Of a stretch of DNA of 7,202 nucleotides, positions 1-6,292 are shown piece after piece. The notes under the pieces are model-generated. The model was given only the letters and a program-made list of their open reading frames with translations, was not told the origin of the DNA and did no database searches. The stretch is from Pseudomonadota bacterium (GTDB lineage Bacteria > Pseudomonadota > Gammaproteobacteria > Burkholderiales > Ferrovaceae), in assembly GCA_021794775.1 (NCBI GenBank), contig JAJYQG010000011.1:1-7202 (forward strand), in the 5' to 3' direction. The position numbers and the translations under genes were made by a program. Position 1 is the first letter of the stretch; each line of letters starts with the position of its first letter.

Positions 1-1107
1 GAGTCGCTCGCTTCGTTGCCCCATGCTGCCCAGACGTTGGTGGTAAACGACGGCATCGAGACGTGGCAGACGTTCTTTGAGAGGGGTTTTACCATCCTGC
101 TCAAAGAAGAAGCGGGCATCCGACAGACGGGCGCGCAGAACCCTCTCGTTGCCCTGAATCAGGGTGTCGGGATGGGTGCTGGCCAGATTGCTCACCATCA
201 GGAAACGTGGCACCAGGTTGCGCCGCTCATCCCCCAGCGGGAAATATTTCTGATGTTGCTGCATGGATAAAATCAGGCAGTCCTGGGGCACGGTCAGGAA
301 GCCGGCATCGAAATGGCCTTCATAAACGACGGGCCATTCCACCAGAGCGGTGACCTCATCGAGCAGTTCGGGGCGTGCCAGCACCCGATGTGGGGCCGCC
401 TGTTTGGCAAGAGCTGCTGCGATACGCTCCCGTCGGGTGGCAAACGAGGCCACGACAGATCCGCGCTGCTCCAGTTCTGCGGCATAGTCCTCGGCGTGGG
501 CGATGGTCAACAGGCCTTCACCCATGAAGCGATGGCCTCGGGTATGCCTGTCTGCCGTCAGACCCATGAGCGTGATGGGAAGTACGGAGGCACCGTGCAA
601 GACCAGCAAGCCATGTACTGGCCGTACAAACGCATATTCGCTGTTGCCCCAGCGCATGACTTTGGCGACAGGCAGCTGTTTCAGCGCTTGTTCAACGATG
701 GCGGGCAGCAGGGCGGCCAAAGTCTCCCCTGTCTTAGGGTAACGGTGCATGAAATAGCCCTGACCCTTGGCATCCTGGGTCAGGATGAGGTCGTCCACGG
801 CGACCCCGCAGGATTGGGCAAAACCCTTCAGGGCAGGGCTTGGAGCGCCATCTTCACTGCGACCGGCCTTGAGGCTCGGGCCTTTGCGTTCGACCTCACG
901 CGCTTCCTGTACGGGCAGCACGTCGCCGATCTGTACCGCCAAACGGCGCGGAGTGGCAAAAGATGTTGCGGTGCTGTCCGCCGAAGCCAGTTGCTGGTTG
1001 ATCAGCCCCTGATGGATGCCTTGGGCCAGGGCCAGGGCCAAGCGCTGCAACGACTGGGGCGGCAGTTCTTCGGTGAGCAGTTCGATCAGCAGGGTCGCGT
1101 GGCTCAT
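1..1107 (-). CDS. glyS: Glycine--tRNA ligase beta subunit, N-terminal part (3' end beyond window)
   Basis: Beta chain of the bacterial alpha2beta2-type glycyl-tRNA synthetase, a cytoplasmic enzyme. GlyQ makes the glycyl-adenylate, and the beta chain is needed for tRNA binding and charging. I translated the minus strand from ATG at 1107 to the window edge and found 369 codons with no stop. The family N-terminus is clear: [12 protein letters not shown] at residues 6-17 and ATPRRLAV around 51-58. QHQKYF lies at 284-289, and the signature [17 protein letters not shown] at 319-335. The family is usually near 690 residues, so roughly the second half, including the HD-like and anticodon-binding regions, is off the window. 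The start is fixed by an AGGGAGG Shine-Dalgarno five bases upstream and by the ATGA overlap with the glyQ stop. Nothing in the visible part looks damaged. Confidence 0.97.
   Translation of the reverse strand, partial: MSHATLLIELLTEELPPQSLQRLALALAQGIHQGLINQQLASADSTATSFATPRRLAVQIGDVLPVQEAREVERKGPSLKAGRSEDGAPSPALKGFAQSCGVAVDDLILTQDAKGQGYFMHRYPKTGETLAALLPAIVEQALKQLPVAKVMRWGNSEYAFVRPVHGLLVLHGASVLPITLMGLTADRHTRGHRFMGEGLLTIAHAEDYAAELEQRGSVVASFATRRERIAAALAKQAAPHRVLARPELLDEVTALVEWPVVYEGHFDAGFLTVPQDCLILSMQQHQKYFPLGDERRNLVPRFLMVSNLASTHPDTLIQGNERVLRARLSDARFFFEQDGKTPLKERLPRLDAVVYHQRLGSMGQRSERL
1104..1107 (-). other. glyQ/glyS ATGA start-stop overlap
   Basis: The minus strand reads ATGA: the TGA ends glyQ and the ATG starts glyS. 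Such four-base overlaps commonly couple translation of the two subunits of one enzyme. Confidence 0.95.
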
Positions 1108-1997
1108 GCTGGCCTCCCTGTTGGGAGACGGTCCAGCAACGGGAACCCGAGCGACTCTCGGGTATCGTGGTAAGCCTGGGCAATTTGGCGTGACAGGTTC
1201 CGGATGCGCGCGATGTACCCGGCCCGCTCAGTCACCGAGATGACGCCGGCTGCATCCAGCATATTGAAAGTATGGGAGCATTTGAGCACCATTTCATAGG
1301 CCGGCAGGGGCAGGGCGGCTTCCATCAGGCGCTGGGCTTGGGCTTCGAAGCCGGAAAACTGCTGGAACAACCAGGCACTGTCGCTGGCTTCGAAATTGTA
1401 ACGGGACTGTTCTACCTCGTTTTGGTGGTAGACATCGCCGTAGGTCAGGCCAGGAGTCCAAACCAGATCGTAGACATTGTCGCAGCCTTGCAGGTACATG
1501 GCGAGCCGTTCGGTGCCATAGGTGATTTCGCCCAGAACGGGGCGACAGACAAGGCCGCCGACTTCCTGGAAATAGGTGAACTGGGTGACTTCCATGCCGT
1601 TGAGCCAGACTTCCCAGCCCAGTCCCCAGGCGCCCAGCGTCGGGTTTTCCCAATCGTCTTCGACAAAGCGTATGTCGTGCTGACGGGGGTCGATGCCCAG
1701 TTCGGCGAGCGAGGCCAGATAAAGATCCTGGATGTTGTCGGGAGAAGGTTTGTGCACGACCTGAAATTGGTAGTAATGTTGCAACCGGTTGGGATTGTCG
1801 CCGTAACGGCCATCACGGGGACGACGGGAAGGTTGCACGAAGGCCGCCTTCCAGGGTTCGGGACCGATGGCGCGCAAGAAAGTGGCTGGATGGGATGTGC
1901 CTGCGCCCACTTCCATGTCGAAAGGTTGCAAGATGGCACAGCCCTGTTCGTTCCAGAACTGTTGCAGGCGCAAAATCATGGCTTGAAAAGTCATCAT
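1104..1997 (-). CDS. glyQ: Glycine--tRNA ligase alpha subunit
   Basis: Catalytic alpha chain of the heterotetrameric class II glycyl-tRNA synthetase; it activates glycine with ATP in the cytoplasm and works with GlyS, encoded next. The 297-residue product is close to the usual length of about 300. Family blocks run in order: [14 protein letters not shown] (24-37), GPEPW (45-49), [20 protein letters not shown] (55-74), [20 protein letters not shown] (117-136), [12 protein letters not shown] (137-148), [12 protein letters not shown] (157-168), [12 protein letters not shown] (186-197) and [14 protein letters not shown] (253-266). The segment WTPGLTYGD at 180-188 is about four residues shorter than the E. 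coli loop as I remember it. Two adjacent ATGs (1997 and 1994) could serve as start; the first is given. No good Shine-Dalgarno is visible, and the dsbB stop is six bases upstream, so coupling or reinitiation is likely. Confidence 0.98.
   Translation of the reverse strand: MMTFQAMILRLQQFWNEQGCAILQPFDMEVGAGTSHPATFLRAIGPEPWKAAFVQPSRRPRDGRYGDNPNRLQHYYQFQVVHKPSPDNIQDLYLASLAELGIDPRQHDIRFVEDDWENPTLGAWGLGWEVWLNGMEVTQFTYFQEVGGLVCRPVLGEITYGTERLAMYLQGCDNVYDLVWTPGLTYGDVYHQNEVEQSRYNFEASDSAWLFQQFSGFEAQAQRLMEAALPLPAYEMVLKCSHTFNMLDAAGVISVTERAGYIARIRNLSRQIAQAYHDTRESLGFPLLDRLPTGRPA
1113..1119 (-). promoter_or_regulatory. Strong Shine-Dalgarno for glyS
   Basis: The minus strand reads AGGGAGG here, five bases before the glyS ATG at 1107-1105. 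It lies inside the last codons of glyQ. It is the best ribosome binding site in the window, so glyS can initiate independently as well as by coupling to glyQ. That would suit a subunit needed in equal amounts with GlyQ. Confidence 0.8.
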
Positions 1998-2003
1998 GCC
2001 GAA

Positions 2004-2501
2004 TTATCGTGAGTTGTAGGATTGAAGAACGGCCCAGGCGCCGAGGATGCCAAACCAGAGCAACGACCATTCGGAGATGGCCAGACCGGCAAATTTCCAG
2101 CCGATGGTGGCGCATTCCCCTGAACCTTTCAGAACAATCGCCAGCGCGTTGAAAAAAGGATGGGCTTTGAGGATGTAGTTGAGACCGGGTCCGCAGCTGG
2201 GCACCTGATCTGCCGGGAGATGCTGCAACCAGATCTGCCGTGCTGCGATGGCGCTGCCTATGGCAGCCAACACGCCACCGGCCAGGGTGTAGATGCGCAC
2301 CATGCGCTGGCCTTGGGGGTCATGGATAGCTCCCACCAGAAATACCAGGCTCAGCGCAGTCATGGCAACGCGCTGAAAGATGCACAAAGGGCAGGGATCC
2401 TCCCCTTTGGCATGTTGCAGATACAGGGCAAAGAGGATCAGTCCGGTGCAGGCGACGAAGCCAAGGGCGTAACCGATACGTCGGGGAATAGGGTTTTTCA
2501 T
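2004..2501 (-). CDS. dsbB: Disulfide bond formation protein B (DsbB family)
   Basis: Inner-membrane quinone reductase that reoxidises periplasmic DsbA and passes the electrons to ubiquinone or menaquinone. The product is 165 residues, normal for the family, with four hydrophobic segments near 9-27, 42-60, 66-84 and 142-160. The first periplasmic loop carries CPLC (Cys37 and Cys40) followed by FQR with Arg44, matching the quinone-linked CxxC. The second loop carries Cys103 in PSCGPGL and Cys130 in GSGECA, the pair that meets DsbA. All four catalytic cysteines are present. An upstream in-frame ATG at 2546 would add 15 residues inside lnt. I reject it because MKNPIPRR has the usual short basic N-terminus and its ATG forms ATGA with the lnt stop. 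No dsbA is in view. The cysteine pattern favours true DsbB over the DsbI variant, but that is inference. Confidence 0.93.
   Translation of the reverse strand: MKNPIPRRIGYALGFVACTGLILFALYLQHAKGEDPCPLCIFQRVAMTALSLVFLVGAIHDPQGQRMVRIYTLAGGVLAAIGSAIAARQIWLQHLPADQVPSCGPGLNYILKAHPFFNALAIVLKGSGECATIGWKFAGLAISEWSLLWFGILGAWAVLQSYNSR
2498..2501 (-). other. lnt/dsbB ATGA start-stop overlap
   Basis: The minus strand reads ATGA: the TGA ends lnt and the ATG starts dsbB. There is no convincing Shine-Dalgarno just upstream, so dsbB translation probably depends on ribosomes finishing lnt. The overlap is the main reason for choosing this dsbB start. Confidence 0.9.
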
Positions 2502-3988
2502 GGCCGGGAACGCCAAAGCAGAGGGAACATCAGGGCGACAAGACAAATGACAAGGATACCGTAATTTCCCATTCTGACAAAAGGGGTGCTGCCCGCGTAG
2601 CCCGTGATGGTGCCGCTCAGGTTGAAAATTTCTCCGCGCGGGGCCCGTGCCAGCGTCTCTCCCCGGACATCGATGATGGCACTGACGCCCGTGTTGGTGA
2701 CGCGCAGCATGGGTCGTCCGCTTTCCAGGGAACGGGCTGCCGCCATCTGAAGATGCTGCTCGGCTTCCATCGAATCGCCAAACCAGGCATCGTTGGTGAA
2801 GTTGGCCAGCAGGGTGGCTTGCGGCAAGACATGACGAATCTGGTCACCGAAGGCGTCCTCATAACAGATGTCCACCCCCACCCATTGCCCGGCCACCCGC
2901 ATCGGGGGTTGATCGGGCGCTCCCCGTTGCTGGCTGTCGAGGGGAATGTTGAGTACTTCGTGGATCAGGGGTGCAAGCCAGGACTCGAAAGGAATGAATT
3001 CGCCAAAGGGGACCAGATGCACTTTATGGTATTCCTGCATCGGCGAATGCCCGAAACTGAACACGCTGTTGTAATACTGCTCCCGTTCCGGTTCGGAAAA
3101 AAGGCCCATCAGAATGTCGCTGTTGTTCTCGTAACCCCATGTTTGCAAGGCATCGGTATAGCTCTCGGGCATACGTTCGCGCATGTACGGCAGCGCGCTT
3201 TCCGGCATGAGGATGAGGCGTCCGTTGCTGTTGAACAACAGGTTGTTGTAGCGCTGAACGATCAACCCCTTGCTTTCCGACATGAATTTCATGTCCTGGG
3301 GAATGTTGCCCTGCAACAGGTTGACGCTGAGCGGCGCGCCAACGGGATGGGTCCAGGGCACGGTTCTCAGCGCCGTGCCTGTGCCCAGCAGCAGAAAGGC
3401 CAGGGCGCTGAAAAGAAGGCGTGAATCGAAACGCAGGGGAAGTCGCAACAGAGCCAGAACGCCGCAACCGGATACCATCACGGAGGTCATGGTGGCTCCA
3501 AACACGCCAAGGATGGGGATGAAGCCAGCCAAGGGTCCGGGTACTTGGGCATAACCCAGGGAGAGCCAGGGAAAGCCGGTCATCAGCCAGCTCCGCACCC
3601 ATTCGGAGAGGGTCCATAAGGCCGGGGTGAGCAGCAGCCAGCGCGGGATGGGCCGTACATGCATCTTGCTGGACACAAGACCGGTCAGGGCGGGGAAAAG
3701 CGCCAGAAATGCTGCAAAGCCGAGAATGGCCAGGACCGAAAGCCATTGGGCCATGCCGCCGAAGTCATGCAGGCTGATGTCGAGCCATGAAATACCCGTT
3801 CCAAAGAAGCCAAGGCCCCAGAGCCATCCCAGCAAAAAATTTTCGCGGGACGAAAGACTTACCTGCCAAGCCAGGGCGAGAAGGATCAGGGCCAGCATGG
3901 GGGCGGGCCAGAATTGCCAGGGGGCGAATCCCAGCGTGGCCAGAGCACCACCCGCCAGGGTGATCAGCCGAGTGCCCCAGCGTTTCAT
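2498..3988 (-). CDS. lnt: Apolipoprotein N-acyltransferase
   Basis: Integral inner-membrane enzyme that completes lipoprotein maturation by moving an acyl chain from a phospholipid to the amino group of the N-terminal diacylglyceryl-cysteine. The product is 496 residues (E. coli 512). Hydrophobic segments fill about residues 5-210, the carbon-nitrogen hydrolase (nitrilase-like) domain spans about 220-465, and a last membrane helix lies near 473-492. The catalytic triad is visible: Glu263 in MPESALPY, Lys322 in EYHKVHLVPFGEFIPF and Cys375 in GVDICYEDAFG. Glu330, in FGE, matches the additional conserved acid. FTNDAWFGDS at 397-406 is also a family block. The start at 3988 gives a basic N-terminus (MKRWGTR) leading into the first helix and an ATGA overlap with corC. 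A longer reading from 4108 only adds 40 out-of-family residues that overlap corC. The residue before Pro-Glu is Met where Trp is common; this is probably harmless. Confidence 0.97.
   Translation of the reverse strand: MKRWGTRLITLAGGALATLGFAPWQFWPAPMLALILLALAWQVSLSSRENFLLGWLWGLGFFGTGISWLDISLHDFGGMAQWLSVLAILGFAAFLALFPALTGLVSSKMHVRPIPRWLLLTPALWTLSEWVRSWLMTGFPWLSLGYAQVPGPLAGFIPILGVFGATMTSVMVSGCGVLALLRLPLRFDSRLLFSALAFLLLGTGTALRTVPWTHPVGAPLSVNLLQGNIPQDMKFMSESKGLIVQRYNNLLFNSNGRLILMPESALPYMRERMPESYTDALQTWGYENNSDILMGLFSEPEREQYYNSVFSFGHSPMQEYHKVHLVPFGEFIPFESWLAPLIHEVLNIPLDSQQRGAPDQPPMRVAGQWVGVDICYEDAFGDQIRHVLPQATLLANFTNDAWFGDSMEAEQHLQMAAARSLESGRPMLRVTNTGVSAIIDVRGETLARAPRGEIFNLSGTITGYAGSTPFVRMGNYGILVICLVALMFPLLWRSRP
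3985..3988 (-). other. corC/lnt ATGA start-stop overlap
   Basis: The minus strand reads ATGA: the TGA ends corC and the ATG starts lnt. The bases upstream (GGCAACCGCCC) hold no clear Shine-Dalgarno, so coupling to corC translation is likely. This junction decides the lnt start. Confidence 0.9.
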
Positions 3989-4863
3989 GGGCGGTTGCCA
4001 GCAGAATCGGGGGAAGGTGCGTCGTTGGAAACCGAGGAGGAGGGCAGGCGTCCGACCGAGACGAGATGCAAACGACGGCTGTCCGCCCGCAGGATGCGGA
4101 AATTCCATCCGGAGAAATTGATTTGTTCGCCCCGTTTGGGCAGACGGCCGAAATGGCCCAGCACCAGACCGCCCACGGTATCGCTTTCGTTGCTATGCAG
4201 GTGGGTACCCATGACGCTGTTGAAATCTTCCAGTTCGGTGGTGGCCTTGACGCGGAAACGGCCATTGCCTTCCGGAACGATGTTATCTTCGGTTTCATCG
4301 AAATCGTATTCATCTTCGATATCGCCGACGATTTGTTCCAATACGTCTTCGATGGTGACCAGCCCGGATACGCCGCCGTATTCATCGACGACAATGGCCA
4401 TATGGTTGCGGTTGGAGCGAAATTCGCGCAGCAGCACGTTGAGGCGCTTGGCTTCCGGCACAAAAACGGCGGGACGCAGCATGTCTCGAATCGGGAAGGG
4501 TTGTCCCGGTTGGTAACGCAACATATCCTTGGCGAGCAGGATGCCGACCACGTTGTCCTTGCCCCCTTCGACCGCCGGGAAGCGCGAGTGGGCGGTTTCG
4601 ATGAGTCGCGCAATGATGGCTTCCGGGGCCTCATGCAAATCGATGACGTCGATCTGGGCGCGAGGGATCATGACATCGCGCACCTGCATGTCGGCAACCC
4701 CCAGAACGCCTTCCATCATGGTCAGGGCATCGGTATCCAGGAGATTGCGCTCCAGGGCATGATGCAGGATGGCGACCAGTTCTTCACGGTTTTCCGGCTC
4801 ATGGTGCAGCCATTGCGCCAAGCGTTCCAGCAACGAGGGGCGCTGGGGGATGTCCTCAGCCAT
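3985..4863 (-). CDS. corC: CorC/YbeX family CBS-domain protein
   Basis: Soluble CBS-pair protein of the CorC/YbeX family. It was historically linked to Mg2+/Co2+ efflux with CorA; in E. coli ybeX has also been connected to ribosome metabolism, which fits its place beside ybeY. The product is 292 residues, the same length as E. coli YbeX. Residues 1-60 form a helical N-terminal part without membrane segments, so it lacks the DUF21/CNNM transporter domain of larger relatives. CBS domain 1 starts at VRDVMIPRAQIDVI (61-74) and runs to about 120. CBS domain 2 covers about 127-183 and includes the family motif VVDEYGGVSGLVTIEDVLEQ (158-177) and acidic GDIEDEYD (180-187). The CorC_HlyC domain is about 195-272, with the DTVGGLVLGHFGRLPKRGE block. 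The last 20 residues are Ser/Pro/Asp-rich and look unstructured. The start is supported by GGAGAG seven bases upstream. Confidence 0.95.
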   Translation of the reverse strand: MAEDIPQRPSLLERLAQWLHHEPENREELVAILHHALERNLLDTDALTMMEGVLGVADMQVRDVMIPRAQIDVIDLHEAPEAIIARLIETAHSRFPAVEGGKDNVVGILLAKDMLRYQPGQPFPIRDMLRPAVFVPEAKRLNVLLREFRSNRNHMAIVVDEYGGVSGLVTIEDVLEQIVGDIEDEYDFDETEDNIVPEGNGRFRVKATTELEDFNSVMGTHLHSNESDTVGGLVLGHFGRLPKRGEQINFSGWNFRILRADSRRLHLVSVGRLPSSSVSNDAPSPDSAGNRP

Positions 4864-5326
4864 GCAGGGTCTCTCCATACGGGTTGGGAATGGCAAAGCA
4901 TGCCAAGATTTCGCTTTCCCGGTGTTCCATGATGTTCGCTTCCGACTCCTCTTCGTGATCATACCCTTGAAGATGCAGGGCGCCATGCACAATGAGATGG
5001 GCGTAATGGTGTTCCAGGGCTTTATGCTGGCGTCGCGCTTCTTCGCGTACCACAGGGGCACATAACACCAGATCGCCCACCACGTCGGTGGAATCGAAAT
5101 GGTAGGGGAAGGTCAGCACGTTGGTGGGGTAATCTTTATGACGGTAAGTGTGATTGAGCCGCTGTCCTTCCGGCCGGTCCACGAACCGTACCGTGATGGT
5201 GGCGTGACGGGTTAGAGCCGCACGCAACCAGCGACGCAGTTTGGCCATGGTCGGGCGTCCCGTGGAACGGCTGGCGTTCTGCATCGTCAGGTGAAGACGT
5301 ACCGACGCCTTGTCAGGTGAGGTCAT
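4856..5326 (-). CDS. ybeY: Endoribonuclease YbeY (rRNA maturation factor)
   Basis: Single-strand-specific, zinc-dependent cytoplasmic endoribonuclease needed for 16S rRNA 3'-end maturation and for removing defective 70S ribosomes with RNase R. The product is 156 residues (E. coli 155). The metal-binding motif is complete in HGALHLQGYDH, with His114, His118 and His124. The upstream conserved segment YRHKDYPTNVLTFPY (61-75) contains the conserved Arg62. GDLVLCAPVV (84-93) is the usual strand before the helix that carries the first His. Start choice is the weak point. ATG at 5326 gives the family length and an N-terminal strand VRLHLTMQNAS; 5344 and 5284 are possible alternatives. No Shine-Dalgarno precedes 5326, and the bases just before it read CCTCCC. 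Coupling to ybeZ, which it overlaps by 14 nt, is therefore likely. It also overlaps corC by 8 nt. Confidence 0.95.
   Translation of the reverse strand: MTSPDKASVRLHLTMQNASRSTGRPTMAKLRRWLRAALTRHATITVRFVDRPEGQRLNHTYRHKDYPTNVLTFPYHFDSTDVVGDLVLCAPVVREEARRQHKALEHHYAHLIVHGALHLQGYDHEEESEANIMEHRESEILACFAIPNPYGETLHG
4871..4876 (-). promoter_or_regulatory. Shine-Dalgarno for corC
   Basis: The minus strand reads GGAGAG, seven bases before the ATG at 4863-4861. It lies in the last codons of ybeY. It supports the MAEDIP start over another in-frame ATG at 4878, which would place MERPC in front and would itself overlap this site. Confidence 0.7.
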
Positions 5327-6290
5327 GGGAGGTGCGTAGTCCATCGTAAGCGTTGACGATGCGCTGCACCAAGGGGTGGCGCACGACATCCTCAGACTGG
5401 AAAATGGTAAAAGCAATGCCTTCGACCCGCTGCAAGACATTGCGTGCTTCAATCAAGCCGCTTTTCTGGGTACGATGCAGGTCGATTTGGGTGATGTCGC
5501 CGGTGATGACGGCCCGTGTTCCAAACCCGATGCGGGTAAGGAACATTTTCATCTGCTCGGGCGTGGTGTTTTGTGCTTCGTCGAGAATGATGAAGCTGTG
5601 GTTCAGGGTACGCCCACGCATGTACGCCAATGGGGCCACCTCGATGATGCCCCGCTCGAAATGACGTGCCACACGGTCATGGCCCATCAGGTCGTAGAGA
5701 GCGTCCATGAGGGGGCGCAGGTAAGGGTCGATTTTCTGGTTGAGATCGCCGGGCAGATAGCCGAGGCGCTCGCCGGCTTCTACAGCAGGGCGCACCAGCA
5801 GCAGGCGTTGCACATCATCGCGCTCAAGGGCTTCTACCGCTGCCGCGACAGCCAAATAGGTTTTACCGGTACCGGCAGGGCCGACGCCAAAGGTCAGCAC
5901 GTGGCTGCGCATCTGTTGCAGATATTGACGCTGGCGCGCGGAACGGGCTTCGACTTCGTTGGCGGGGGTTTTCAGGACGAGCCTGTCGCCATCGGCAGCC
6001 TTGTCCAGAGGAGGGGTGAGGTCGTAATGGATCAGTTTCTGGAACAATCTTTCGGGTTCGAGCAGCTGTTGGTTCTCACGGTACAGATGGATGAGGGCAG
6101 CCTTTGCCTTTTCAGGCCCATCGCCGGGACCGGATAAGGTGAAGTGGGCGCCGCGACGATTGAGTTCGATGCCGAAATGCTGGGCGATGGTACGCAGGTT
6201 TTCGTCGAGGATGCCGCACAGGTTCGCCAGCCTGACATTGTCAACGGACTCCAGCGTGAATTCGAGACGGGACAACGGAGTGTCTGGCAT
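5313..6290 (-). CDS. ybeZ: PhoH-like ATPase YbeZ
   Basis: Cytoplasmic P-loop NTPase of the PhoH family. In E. coli, YbeZ binds YbeY and is thought to act with it, as a possible RNA helicase, in rRNA processing; the exact reaction is not settled. The product is 325 residues, near the family norm. Residues 1-80 form a small alpha/beta N-terminal part resembling a KH-like fold, with ENLRTIAQHFGIEL and RRGAHFTLSG. Walker A is GPAGTGKT at 137-144 with Lys143, and Walker B is FIILDEAQNT at 233-242 with Asp237 and Glu238. Other PhoH blocks are VRPAVEAGERLGYLPGD (166-182), MRGRTLN (224-230) and ITGDITQIDL (262-271). ATG at 6290 gives [14 protein letters not shown]. The longer reading from 6371 runs 27 residues of Arg/His-rich shadow sequence through miaB and is rejected. 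Translation is probably coupled to miaB through TGATG. Confidence 0.96.
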   Translation of the reverse strand: MPDTPLSRLEFTLESVDNVRLANLCGILDENLRTIAQHFGIELNRRGAHFTLSGPGDGPEKAKAALIHLYRENQQLLEPERLFQKLIHYDLTPPLDKAADGDRLVLKTPANEVEARSARQRQYLQQMRSHVLTFGVGPAGTGKTYLAVAAAVEALERDDVQRLLLVRPAVEAGERLGYLPGDLNQKIDPYLRPLMDALYDLMGHDRVARHFERGIIEVAPLAYMRGRTLNHSFIILDEAQNTTPEQMKMFLTRIGFGTRAVITGDITQIDLHRTQKSGLIEARNVLQRVEGIAFTIFQSEDVVRHPLVQRIVNAYDGLRTSHDLT

Positions 6291-6292
6291 CA
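6288..6292 (-). other. miaB/ybeZ TGATG stop-start overlap
   Basis: The minus strand reads TGATG, so the last A of the miaB stop is the first base of the ybeZ start. No purine-rich ribosome site is obvious upstream (CTTTGCTTGCCCGC), which suggests termination-reinitiation. This fixes the ybeZ start. Confidence 0.9.

Noticed and set aside
1023..1042. Short tandem GGCCAG-like repeat
   Set aside because: It encodes a Leu-Ala run (LALALA) in an amphipathic helix near the GlyS N-terminus; it has too few units to be a meaningful repeat.
313..1173. Long plus-strand open frame (286 codons) opposite glyS
   Set aside because: It lies antisense to a well-supported glyS frame, its product resembles no family I know, and high third-position G+C readily creates such mirror frames.
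1998..2003. Possible promoter or terminator between dsbB and glyQ
   Set aside because: The gap is only six bases, and I see no hairpin followed by a T run and no convincing -35/-10 pair around it.
1272..2012. Plus-strand open frame (246 codons) opposite glyQ
   Set aside because: It is a shadow of one of the most conserved proteins in the window and has no independent support.
3989..4108. 40-residue N-terminal extension of Lnt
   Set aside because: It lies entirely within corC, is unlike Lnt N-termini, and the ATG at 3988 makes a standard ATGA junction and leads into the first membrane helix.
4066..4932. Long plus-strand open frame (288 codons) opposite corC and the end of ybeY
   Set aside because: It is a mirror frame of corC and ybeY, with no ribosome site or recognisable domain.
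5376..6137. Plus-strand open frame (253 codons) opposite ybeZ
   Set aside because: It is antisense to a complete P-loop ATPase frame, and the composition (many His, Gln and Gly) reflects reverse-complement codons.
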